From JACRNA01 sp964366335 (lineage in GTDB: Bacteria > Patescibacteriota > Microgenomatia > CAZETR01 > Amesbacteraceae): a stretch of DNA of 7,872 nt. Where the stretch lies: NCBI GenBank assembly GCA_964366335.1, contig CAYITQ010000035.1:1-7872 (forward strand), written 5' to 3'. Position numbers and translations under genes: made by a program. The notes under the pieces are model-generated. The model saw only the letters and a list, made by a program, of their open reading frames with translations. It was not told the origin of the DNA and ran no database searches. This document shows positions 1-5,625 of the stretch, piece by piece (position 1 is the first letter of the stretch; the number at the start of each line of letters is the position of its first letter).

Positions 1-351
<351 letters not shown>

Positions 352-380
352 ATTCCTACCACTTTTTGAATTACAATACA

Positions 381-417
381 TTCGACTCAGCTCAGTATTG
401 CACTGAGTAAAATCGAA
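381..417. repeat. Palindromic element in the 16S leader
   Basis: TTCGA (381-385) pairs with TCGAA (412-416), and inside it CTCAGT (391-396) pairs with ACTGAG (402-407). A second CTCAG at 386-390 gives an alternative pairing. The pattern TTCGACT...CTCAGT...ACTGAG...TCGAAGTG resembles a dispersed palindrome I recall from many bacterial genomes. It may also act as part of the leader secondary structure processed before 16S maturation. The pairing is seen directly; its function is inferred. Confidence 0.5.
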
Positions 418-460
418 GTGCAAAAAATGGCGAATTGACAATTAAATTACACTCAAACTC

Positions 461-474
461 ACTTTTCAAAGAGC
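461..474 (-). promoter_or_regulatory. boxA-like rRNA antitermination site
   Basis: On the minus strand the bases read GCTCTTTGAAAAGT, close to the boxA consensus (TGCTCTTTAACA) bound by NusB/NusE in rRNA leaders. It lies about 110 bases upstream of the mature 16S 5' end and about 17 bases downstream of the predicted transcription start, the usual place for a leader boxA. The assignment rests on sequence match and position. Confidence 0.7.
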
Positions 475-497
475 CTTCCTTTCCTGAAAGTAGTGTG

Positions 498-526
498 ATT
501 CTACACAAAAGAAATGAGTTTGTAAA
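498..526 (-). promoter_or_regulatory. Sigma70-type promoter of the rRNA operon, overlapping the trmH 3' end
   Basis: On the minus strand a TTTACA hexamer (526-521) is followed by a 17-base spacer and TAGAAT (503-498), a good match to the housekeeping promoter. Transcription would start near 491, just before the boxA-like site. The -10 box includes the TAG stop codon of trmH (503-501), so the promoter is embedded in the end of the preceding gene. No terminator is seen between trmH and the rRNA, so readthrough from trmH into the rRNA operon is also possible. Confidence 0.6.
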
Positions 527-1049
527 GGACTATACTTGCGGCTACATGCACATTTAAGCTTTTGTTTATCCCTTCCATCGGAATTTCTACAATTATATCC
601 GCCATATCTAGTACAGCTTGTGAAATTCCCACTGTCTCATGACCTACTATTATGGCAATTGGAGTCCCCTCTCTTAAATTAAGAGAGGGGTGCAGGGGTG
701 AGTTATATAAAACCGCTCTCGGATCTTGTTCTATCGCAACAACTTTGAGATTTGGAATTTGGGATTTGAGATTTGATATTGCGCTCTTTGCATCGGCAAA
801 ATATCTCCACGGTATCCAAGTTTCGGTACCAACGGCTGCTTTATGAATTCTGGAATTTGGAGGCGTTTCGGTCTGCCCGCATAAAATAATTTCTTTAGCT
901 GCTATGGCATCTGCCAATCTAAATATCGAGCCAATATTATATGTATCCAAAACATTATCCAGGACAATATATATTGGCCTGCGCTTAATTTTTGACAATT
1001 GTTCTGGAGTTGGCGGGGTAACTCGAAGTTGCTTGGCGTTTAATTTCAC
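501..1049 (-). CDS. SpoU/TrmH-family RNA 2'-O-methyltransferase
   Basis: A SPOUT (SpoU) methyltransferase, expected to transfer a methyl group from S-adenosylmethionine to a ribose 2'-OH of tRNA or rRNA. All three SpoU motifs are visible (numbering from the GTG at 1049): motif 1 with N32 and R44 in NVLDTYNIGSIFR, motif 2 VGHETVGIS (135-143), and motif 3 IPMEGINKSLNV (156-167), which builds the trefoil knot. It is about 182 residues and lacks an extra N-terminal substrate-binding domain. A GTG at 1064 is also in frame, but the GTG at 1049 overlaps the preceding stop as GTGA and has a GGAG nine bases upstream, so I prefer it; this implies translational coupling to the DsbA-like gene. Two repeat-derived stretches lie in it: residues 91-102 (period-7 array) and 117-128 (palindromic element). 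The exact target RNA is unknown. Confidence 0.9.
   Translation of the reverse strand: MKLNAKQLRVTPPTPEQLSKIKRRPIYIVLDNVLDTYNIGSIFRLADAIAAKEIILCGQTETPPNSRIHKAAVGTETWIPWRYFADAKSAISNLKSQIPNLKVVAIEQDPRAVLYNSPLHPSLNLREGTPIAIIVGHETVGISQAVLDMADIIVEIPMEGINKSLNVHVAASIVLYKLISFV
666..690. repeat. Palindromic element, copy 1, inside trmH
   Basis: CCCCTCTCTTAA (666-677) and TTAAGAGAGGGG (679-690) form a perfect 12-bp inverted repeat around one base. A flank GTGCAGGGGTGAGTTA (690-705) also recurs in partly similar form next to the other copies. It is translated in frame by trmH as part of SPLHPSLNLREG, between the second Rossmann-like strand region and SpoU motif 2. Related copies lie in pth (6221-6243) and at 6477-6535. 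Confidence 0.85.
744..778. repeat. Period-7 tandem repeat (5 units) inside trmH
   Basis: On the plus strand five consecutive heptamers read TTTGAGA, TTTGGAA, TTTGGGA, TTTGAGA, TTTGATA. The array is translated within trmH as ISNLKSQIPNLK (residues 91-102 from the 1049 start), a segment outside the SpoU motifs. A closely similar TTTGANA array lies in the ligase gene at 7117-7144. Confidence 0.85.
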
Positions 1050-1795
1050 TGTAATACGCTCCACTCAGCTTGAGTGGCAAAAAGTTTGTCATGAAATTCC
1101 CAGAATTTACCCTGATCACGGGCACATTCGGAAGCTTCAGCGGCTTTTTGAGCCAAGGGATGAATCTGGGTTAAAGGAAAATGTTTATAGGCAAATAGAA
1201 TCTTGTCTCCATATTCACTCAGGACCTGATTGACAGTCGGCAAAGCCCGGCTACAATATGGACACTGAAAATCCGAAAATTCTATCATTGTAATAGGAGA
1301 ACCCACCTTCCCTTTGGTGGAGGCGCTACCCACTTCGACATTCACCCGCTTTTCGGTGGGCTTATTTTGACCGCCATTGATTTCTTCATCCAAGATTTTT
1401 TTGAATTCGTCAAAAGGTACGGCTCCGGGAATTAAGCGGCCGTTTATAAAGAAAGCCGGCGTGCCATTGACTCCGGCTTGGGCTCCTTGAGCGGAATCGG
1501 CATCAACTACTGATTTTTTGCCTGTCTGCATACATTTTTTGAATTTGCTTACATTAAGTCCCGTTTCTTTAGCCAGGCTTGCCAGCTTAGCATCAAACGA
1601 TTGAGCCTTCCCACCCCCGCCACCGCTTTGCAATTTGTTCCACATCATCCCAAGGCCAAAAGCCATAATTACAATTACTGTCACCATTAGGGGGGCGGCT
1701 TTTTCCATCAGACTTTTTTGGGCAACCACCGGCATTACCATCTCCGGAACCACTTCTACTTTCTTTATTCGTTTTACTACTTTCTTAACTGCCAT
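1046..1795 (-). CDS. Membrane-anchored DsbA-like thiol oxidoreductase with circularly permuted domain order
   Basis: A predicted extracytoplasmic dithiol-disulfide oxidoreductase of 249 residues. A basic N-terminus (KKVVKRIKK) and one membrane segment (about 35-52) suggest N-in/C-out topology, followed by a Gly5 linker (58-62). The order of the thioredoxin-like domain is unusual. First comes what is normally the C-terminal half: helix KLASLAKETGLN (70-81), FKKCM (85-89), the cis-Pro strand GTPAFFINGR (111-120) and helix PFDEFKKILDEE (127-138). After a linker comes the normal N-terminal half: ITMIEFSDFQCPYC (168-181, redox CxxC 178-181), KHFPLTQIHPLAQKAAEA, and GKFWEFHDKLFA. The protein ends at AEWSVLQ, exactly where the normal order would continue into KLASLAKE. 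Start ATG at 1795 lies one base after the trxB stop (an in-frame upstream ATG at 1849 would lie inside trxB). The 3' end overlaps the trmH start. Family is clear; the permutation is read directly from motif order. Confidence 0.88.
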   Translation of the reverse strand: MAVKKVVKRIKKVEVVPEMVMPVVAQKSLMEKAAPLMVTVIVIMAFGLGMMWNKLQSGGGGGKAQSFDAKLASLAKETGLNVSKFKKCMQTGKKSVVDADSAQGAQAGVNGTPAFFINGRLIPGAVPFDEFKKILDEEINGGQNKPTEKRVNVEVGSASTKGKVGSPITMIEFSDFQCPYCSRALPTVNQVLSEYGDKILFAYKHFPLTQIHPLAQKAAEASECARDQGKFWEFHDKLFATQAEWSVLQ

Positions 1796-1796
1796 G

Positions 1797-2678
1797 TTAT
1801 GTATTGTCTGATAAAAAACGCTCCGCGTCAAGGGCCGCTTCACAGCCATACCCCGCGGCAGTTATTGCTTGACGATATTTATGGTCATGAACATCTCCAG
1901 CTATGAAAATTCCTTTGGCTTCTTGTTCTTTTTTGGCATAGCCTCTGGCATCTAATTCAATTTGTCCCTCAAAAATCTTGGTCGCAGGTGTATGTCCAAT
2001 CGCTACAAATACTCCATCGCAATCTATCTTTCCATTAGTTGTCATTACCCCTTCAACTTTACTTTCTCCCAAAACATCTTTTACTTCTGTATTCCACATA
2101 ATTTTTATTTTAGGATTAGTTAGGATTTTATCTTGCATTACTTTACTTGCTCTAAATTGGTCTCTTCTATGAACTATTAACAATGAACTAGCAAACTTGG
2201 TCAAATAAAGTGCTTCTTCCATGGCTGCATCTCCTCCACCGACAACTACTACTTTTTTGTCTTTGAAAAAAGCAGCGTCACAAGTGGCACAGGCAGACAC
2301 CCCCCGCCCAATTAATTTTTGTTCATTGGGAAGTCCCAACCATTTAAATTCAGCGCCAGTGGCAACAATAATTGCTCTTGCTGAATATTGGTCGACTGTG
2401 AGATTTGAGATATTAACTTTTTCTACATTCTTATCTACAAATTCCACCCCCATTTTCTCTGCTTGCTTGCGCATGGCCTGCATTAGATCCGGTCCCTGTA
2501 TTCCATCAGGAAAACCGGGATAGTTTTCCACAAGTGTCGTTTGCATTAGTTGCCCACCCCAGACATTACCTGCAATACACAGAGTTTTCAGGTTTGCCCG
2601 GGCGGTATAAATCCCAGCCGTTAGCCCCGCCGGCCCTGAACCAATAATGATAACGTCGTAAATAGCTTTGTCATTCAT
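1797..2678 (-). CDS. trxB: Thioredoxin reductase (NADPH)
   Basis: A flavoprotein that uses NADPH to reduce thioredoxin, in the cytoplasm. Numbered from the ATG at 2678 (293 residues): FAD-binding GSGPAG (13-18), ATG strand motif near 105-109, redox-active CATC (130-133), NADPH-binding GGGDAA (147-152), VHRRDQFRA (170-178), and the C-terminal FAD motif GDVHDHKYRQAITAAGYGC (262-279). Length and motif order are those of the low-molecular-weight bacterial enzyme. ATGs at 2699, 2684 and 2678 are all in frame, but the first two are made by the 11-bp repeat array, and MNDKAIYDVIIIGSG gives the normal short lead to the first strand, so I chose 2678. No clear Shine-Dalgarno is seen. The thioredoxin gene lies two genes upstream and the DsbA-like gene one base downstream, so the three probably form a redox unit. 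Confidence 0.95.
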   Translation of the reverse strand: MNDKAIYDVIIIGSGPAGLTAGIYTARANLKTLCIAGNVWGGQLMQTTLVENYPGFPDGIQGPDLMQAMRKQAEKMGVEFVDKNVEKVNISNLTVDQYSARAIIVATGAEFKWLGLPNEQKLIGRGVSACATCDAAFFKDKKVVVVGGGDAAMEEALYLTKFASSLLIVHRRDQFRASKVMQDKILTNPKIKIMWNTEVKDVLGESKVEGVMTTNGKIDCDGVFVAIGHTPATKIFEGQIELDARGYAKKEQEAKGIFIAGDVHDHKYRQAITAAGYGCEAALDAERFLSDNT

Positions 2679-2712
2679 AGTCATACAATTGGCATACAAT
2701 AGTCATTCATTG
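2670..2712. repeat. 11-bp repeat array A (4 units) at the trxB start
   Basis: Plus-strand units are GTCATTCATA (10 bp), GTCATACAATT, GGCATACAATA and GTCATTCATTG. On the minus strand, the coding direction of trxB, the units read GTATGMC-type and supply several ATGs, including the chosen trxB start at its edge. The 10-bp variant GTCATTCATA followed by GTCATAC occurs again in array D. Confidence 0.85.
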
Positions 2713-2729
2713 TTTTTGTTTAAAAGATT

Positions 2730-3218
2730 TTATTTTGGTTCCCAATTATCCCAAAGCCCATCTTTTGGTTCATATGGAAAAGGATAAAAATCAGAAATCT
2801 TAAATTTTTCCAACCTAGGAAAGGTCCAACCGATTTTTCCCTGAATGTATTGCATAAGGATAACAGAAGTATCTGGAGAACCAAATGACCAAATAAGATG
2901 CCTACAAGTCCCGCAAGGGGGCGTTCCCTTTGGTTGTACATCTGGAACCGGATCGGCAACAACTATGCTTTTTATTTTGGTGTTGTATGATTCTTGTAAC
3001 ACCATGTTTGAAATTGCGTGCCTTTCGCCACAAAATGACGCATGACTTAGGTTGGGCTCAAAGGCTGCACCGTCATAAATTTTTCCACTTTCTGAAACTA
3101 AAAAAGCATACAAAGTATCTATACCATTTTTTGCATGCCGAATTTTGTTATATTTAACAATTGCTTCTTTCGAATACTCGACTAATTTTTTCTCATCTTC
3201 TGTTAATTGTATATTCAT
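2730..3218 (-). CDS. Cytidine deaminase-like zinc hydrolase
   Basis: Member of the cytidine deaminase (CDA) fold: Zn-dependent hydrolytic deamination, most likely of cytidine/deoxycytidine in pyrimidine salvage. The Zn-site signature is present: C63-G-E65 (in SFCGERHAI, the usual form being CAER) with the catalytic Glu65, and P101-C102-G-T-C105 followed by RHLIWSF. The C63/C102/C105 ligand set is that of the tetrameric CDA class, not the His-ligand dCMP or dimeric classes. At 162 residues it is longer than the usual ~130; the extra length is a C-terminal segment rich in aromatics (ISDFYPFPYEPKDGLWDNWEPK region). The substrate could instead be another cytosine-bearing compound, as in blasticidin-S deaminase relatives. 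The ATG at 3218 fits; array B fills the gap to upstream trxA. Confidence 0.82.
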   Translation of the reverse strand: MNIQLTEDEKKLVEYSKEAIVKYNKIRHAKNGIDTLYAFLVSESGKIYDGAAFEPNLSHASFCGERHAISNMVLQESYNTKIKSIVVADPVPDVQPKGTPPCGTCRHLIWSFGSPDTSVILMQYIQGKIGWTFPRLEKFKISDFYPFPYEPKDGLWDNWEPK

Positions 3219-3227
3219 AGGTCAATT

Positions 3228-3282
3228 ATATGACAATTGTGTGCCTACTGTATGCCAATCGTATGCCTACTGCATGACTTTT
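3228..3282. repeat. 11-bp repeat array B (5 units) between trxA and the deaminase gene
   Basis: Plus-strand units, all exactly 11 bp: ATATGACAATT, GTGTGCCTACT, GTATGCCAATC, GTATGCCTACT, GCATGACTTTT. The trxA stop codon TAG (3269-3267) lies in the array, and the last trxA residues VMQ are encoded by its terminal unit. All units have the orientation seen next to stop codons in arrays C and D. A further degenerate piece (GTCAATTAT, 3221-3229) leads to the deaminase start. Confidence 0.9.
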
Positions 3283-3584
3283 TTAAGCAAATCTAGGTAT
3301 CCTTGTTTCCCGGAAAATCCCACCTGTCTCCCCACCTCTACTCCATCTTTAAACAAAATTATTGTTGGAATACTCATGACACCATATTTTTGAGACAGTG
3401 ATCCTTCGGCATCGACATCCACTTTACCAACCGTTATCTTTCCTGCATATTCGACAGATATTTCCTCAATTACTGGGGCAGCCGCTCTACATGGTCCACA
3501 CCAGGTGGCCCAAAAGTCTACCAGAGTTATTCCTGTTTTTATTTTTTCATCAAAATCCGCTTTGGTTAAATTTATAACTGCCAT
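3267..3584 (-). CDS. trxA: Thioredoxin
   Basis: A 105-residue classical thioredoxin, the cytoplasmic protein-disulfide reductant recycled by TrxB. It has the active site W28-C-G-P-C32 within LVDFWATWCGPCRAAAPVIEE, buried Asp23, the cis-Pro loop SIPT (P73) and the strand-loop IILFKDGVEVGRQVGFSG. Length and fold order are typical. The final residues VMQ and the TAG stop come from repeat array B, so its C-terminal tail is repeat-derived. Start ATG at 3584 gives the standard MAVINLTKADFDE N-terminus; the upstream membrane-protein gene ends 10 bases earlier. It is most likely co-transcribed with the deaminase and trxB. Confidence 0.96.
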   Translation of the reverse strand: MAVINLTKADFDEKIKTGITLVDFWATWCGPCRAAAPVIEEISVEYAGKITVGKVDVDAEGSLSQKYGVMSIPTIILFKDGVEVGRQVGFSGKQGYLDLLKKVMQ

Positions 3585-3594
3585 AGTTTGAAAA

Positions 3595-4047
3595 TTATCT
3601 CACAAGCAACCACAATTGCAAGACTAAGATAAAGCTTAATATATAGCGGATTATCTGGTGTTCCTTTATTTCAAATTCGCGGGCAAAAAGCCAATACCAT
3701 TTTTGCCAGGCTTTATCTGTCCACAACAACCAAATCATTCTGGCATAGAGTCCCACGACTAGGGCAGGGGCAAATTTATTTCCCAGGCTTAAAATTCCCC
3801 AAATTCCCAAAATTCCCAAAATCCCCGCAGTCAAAATGTTTCTGACCGGGCTATTATCACCAACCTGAGTCTCTTTGAGCATCTGCCAGGCTTCTTTGAA
3901 ATTTCGATTAAGTAATTTAGAAGCGAAACGAACACAATGCAGCTCGTGTGGGTTTTGGCAGATATAAAATACTTTTTCAATGGAGAGCGTTACCCAGCCC
4001 AGAGCCAGACCGACCAAAATCAATAAATAATTTATGATCAATGCCAT
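3595..4047 (-). CDS. Small polytopic membrane protein of unknown function
   Basis: A 150-residue hydrophobic protein with about four membrane segments: 3-22, 72-89, 93-110 and 131-149. The second includes a GIL-GIL-GIW-GIL stretch coded by a period-9 DNA repeat. Between segments 1 and 2 is a soluble loop with two cysteines (C30, C38) and a helix KEAWQMLKET. After segment 3 comes a Trp-rich stretch (LLWTDKAWQKWYWLF) and a charged linker. It resembles small membrane proteins of unknown function that I recall from candidate-phylum genomes (weak memory-based link). Its position between the nuclease-like gene and trxA, ten bases from trxA, suggests co-expression. A DsbB-like role in view of the four segments and two cysteines is only speculation, since no CxxC pair is present. 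Confidence 0.75.
   Translation of the reverse strand: MALIINYLLILVGLALGWVTLSIEKVFYICQNPHELHCVRFASKLLNRNFKEAWQMLKETQVGDNSPVRNILTAGILGILGIWGILSLGNKFAPALVVGLYARMIWLLWTDKAWQKWYWLFAREFEIKEHQIIRYILSFILVLQLWLLVR
3791..3826. repeat. Period-9 tandem repeat inside the membrane-protein gene
   Basis: On the plus strand four near-identical units read AAAATTCCCC, AAATTCCC, AAAATTCCC and AAAATCCCC (36 bp). Because the unit is about 9 bp, it codes a three-residue repeat, GIL-GIL-GIW-GIL, which makes up most of predicted membrane helix 2. Confidence 0.85.
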
Positions 4048-4059
4048 TGTTTAAGTATA

Positions 4060-4647
4060 CTACTTTGGGGTAATTCTTTTAATATACTTCAACTCGCCCC
4101 GGTCCTTGTAGACATTTATTACGGCATGGCCGGATTTAATTAATTCTTCCTGAACCAGTTTTCCTTTTTTACAGCCATCGGGATTATCCATAAGTCCGGG
4201 TTTGGACTGGTTATATGTCAGATGCATATAATCGCTCGGGCTAAATTTGGGACTGGCTTCACAATTTATCCAAACCCAAGCTAGTATCCTACCGTTTTGA
4301 TCATCTTGATACCGGTCATATTCCAGCCAGATTTTTTGGTTGTTGATTAGCTCCCCCAATTTTTCCTTAGCTCCCCCATATCCCATATCACCCCTATCGG
4401 GAGCATTTATTCCAATGAGTCTTATTCTCACTCCGTTCTTTGTTTCCAATGTATCGCCATCAATCACCGTCTGGACTACGGCGCTTGTGGGAAATAATGT
4501 TTTATTTTTATAAATATTTATTCCAATCTTAGTTAGAGAAAACCCCAAGACACTGGCCATCAATAATCCAGGTATTAGCACCTCCTTGATTCCCATTTTC
4601 CTCAATTTTTTAGCAGTCACTTTCTTCACTACTTTATTATAACCCAA
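4060..4647 (-). CDS. Membrane-anchored thermonuclease-like (SNase-fold) protein
   Basis: Staphylococcal-nuclease OB-fold domain behind a single N-terminal membrane anchor (about 22-42 of 195), so probably displayed outside the cytoplasmic membrane. Seen motifs: VIDGDTLE (61-68, Ca-binding Asp63/65), RIRLIGINAPD (74-84) with catalytic-type R76, NGRILAWVW (118-126) with the second Arg R120, and LVQEELIKSGHAVINVY (164-180). Compared with the common GIDAPE/GINTPE form, the last position is Asp (D84) where catalytic Glu43 is expected, so activity may be altered. An insert around 129-162 contains Cys129 and Cys159. The annotated start is TTG at 4647; a GTG at 4629 sits six bases after a TATAAT box, exactly as the pth start does, and may be the real start. 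Family role is nucleic acid degradation; substrate use here is inferred. Confidence 0.85.
   Translation of the reverse strand: MGYNKVVKKVTAKKLRKMGIKEVLIPGLLMASVLGFSLTKIGINIYKNKTLFPTSAVVQTVIDGDTLETKNGVRIRLIGINAPDRGDMGYGGAKEKLGELINNQKIWLEYDRYQDDQNGRILAWVWINCEASPKFSPSDYMHLTYNQSKPGLMDNPDGCKKGKLVQEELIKSGHAVINVYKDRGELKYIKRITPK
4636..4641 (-). promoter_or_regulatory. Candidate -10 box upstream of the nuclease-like gene
   Basis: TATAAT on the minus strand within TTATAATAAA, six bases before an in-frame GTG (4629-4627). The identical TTATAATAAA and the same six-base distance occur before pth, suggesting a promoter for a leaderless or nearly leaderless mRNA. No convincing -35 hexamer is seen. Confidence 0.45.
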
Positions 4648-4708
4648 ACCCCACCTGACTTGTTCTGATCTAACCAGTTCATTCTTCTAAATATCAGTTA
4701 TCCTGTAG

Positions 4709-4714
4709 TATAAT
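4709..4714 (+). promoter_or_regulatory. Candidate -10 box of the plus-strand gene
   Basis: TATAAT ends nine bases before the ATG at 4724, leaving no room for a Shine-Dalgarno sequence and none is seen. This again fits a nearly leaderless transcript. With the box at 4636-4641 it forms a divergent promoter region of under 80 bases. The -35 region is weak. Confidence 0.45.
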
Positions 4715-4723
4715 TGCAGTATT

Positions 4724-5533
4724 ATGATTAACGAAAGAGGCAATTATTTCCGCCCATTGGACTTCCAAGGTAAAAATCCCATGACAAGTGGGTGGGGTAT
4801 TTTGGTTTATGCATATCGGGATAGTGATCCCAACATATTAGATACGTCCATTGTCGCTAAGCCTCCCGACTTTCCCGATCAATATATTGTTGGTCCCCAA
4901 TTTACCGTCATGACAATTGCACGAGCATTCTTACTTTTAGACTCACTTTATCCTTCGAATACATTTCGACAGATGAACATTCTTGTAAATGGAAAGTATG
5001 ATTTTGAAAGTTTTGAGTACCAAGGCTTCAAAAAGCCCACTTTTTCTCACGAGCTATTGGGTCGTTTCGGGATAGAAAAGACACTGGCAGGAACACGTTA
5101 TAAAAAGCACATTGGTGTTCAACCAAACATGTGTCCAGACGTAATGCATCCCCGATTTTTATGCACTGATTATTCAAGCCACAAAGAATGGTCTCCATTT
5201 TTTCTATCGGTCTATTATGCAAGCGAGATTGTTCATGAATGGACACATGTCGAACAAACTAGATTATCATTGCCCACATATTCTACATGGGCAGAAAGAG
5301 CTGCTATGACCAGACAAGCAATCTTTCTATTTGACATATTAAATTCAAACAAATTAAATCGACAAAATGAGAAAAATATGCTTATACAACTACAGAATCT
5401 TAGTACACGTATACAAAACTACAGAAATGGACGAGGTTTTCATGATCATCTGAACGGGAAAAAACCCAACCACCACGGCTCACCAATTAAAGACCAAACA
5501 TTACACACTAAAGATTTTCAATTTGGACATTAA
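4724..5533 (+). CDS. Unrecognised protein with HEWTH zincin-like motif (putative metallopeptidase)
   Basis: A 269-residue protein that I do not recognise by family. At 169-178 it reads IVHEWTHVEQ, containing an HExxH motif (H171, E172, H175) preceded by hydrophobic residues as in zinc metallopeptidases. Glu191 in STWAERAAMTRQA, 16 residues after H175, is a candidate third ligand, giving a gluzincin-like pattern; HExxH-x-x-Q followed by E-x-A-A is common in such proteins. The first 160 residues show no clear domain but look globular (GWGILVYAYRD, FTVMTIARAFLLLD, ILVNGKYDFE). The C-terminus (about 235-269) is polar and rich in His and Asn. There is no signal peptide or membrane segment, so it is probably cytoplasmic. 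It is the only plus-strand protein gene, with its own promoter, between two minus-strand gene strings; it may be a later arrival. Peptidase function is inferred from one motif. Confidence 0.7.
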   Translation: MINERGNYFRPLDFQGKNPMTSGWGILVYAYRDSDPNILDTSIVAKPPDFPDQYIVGPQFTVMTIARAFLLLDSLYPSNTFRQMNILVNGKYDFESFEYQGFKKPTFSHELLGRFGIEKTLAGTRYKKHIGVQPNMCPDVMHPRFLCTDYSSHKEWSPFFLSVYYASEIVHEWTHVEQTRLSLPTYSTWAERAAMTRQAIFLFDILNSNKLNRQNEKNMLIQLQNLSTRIQNYRNGRGFHDHLNGKKPNHHGSPIKDQTLHTKDFQFGH

Positions 5534-5550
5534 CCTAATTTATCTGTAGG

Positions 5551-5567
5551 GGCGCGGTTTTCGCGCC
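5551..5567. terminator. GC-rich hairpin between convergent genes
   Basis: GGCGCG (5551-5556), loop GTTTT, CGCGCC (5562-5567) make a perfect 6-bp GC stem, followed on the plus strand by TGCTTTCTTC. It lies 17 bases after the stop of the plus-strand gene and before the end of the convergent small gene, so it may terminate transcription. The T-tract is weak. The form TAGGGGCGCGGTTTTCGCGCC also resembles dispersed intergenic palindromes, so it could be a repeat element. Confidence 0.45.
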
Positions 5568-5581
5568 TGCTTTCTTCAACT

Positions 5582-5625
5582 GTATGCCAATTGCATGCCA
5601 ACCGTATGACGATTGTATGACTATT
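5582..5625. repeat. 11-bp repeat array C (4 units) at the stop of the small gene
   Basis: Four perfect-length plus-strand units: GTATGCCAATT, GCATGCCAACC, GTATGACGATT, GTATGACTATT. The final unit contains the stop codon (TAG, 5623-5621) of the minus-strand gene that ends here. The array sits between that stop and the GC hairpin. Confidence 0.92.

Noticed and set aside
1046..1048. Alternative genetic code with TGA as glycine (Gracilibacteria-type)
   Set aside because: Only one gene ends in TGA, and none of the full-length genes contains in-frame TGA, whereas code-25 genomes use it often inside genes.
904..1233. Plus-strand open frame of 109 codons
   Set aside because: It overlaps the trmH and DsbA-like genes, which have clear family motifs; the translation shows no protein-like pattern.
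1046..1795. DsbA-like gene as two broken halves or a frameshift pseudogene
   Set aside because: A single uninterrupted frame contains both halves with all key residues, a membrane anchor and linkers; order, not integrity, is what differs.
2221..2523. Plus-strand open frame of 100 codons
   Set aside because: Complement of trxB, whose FAD and CATC motifs are certain.
3228..3282. Iterons of a replication origin
   Set aside because: Similar arrays occur at four gene gaps in the window and no replication initiator gene is nearby.
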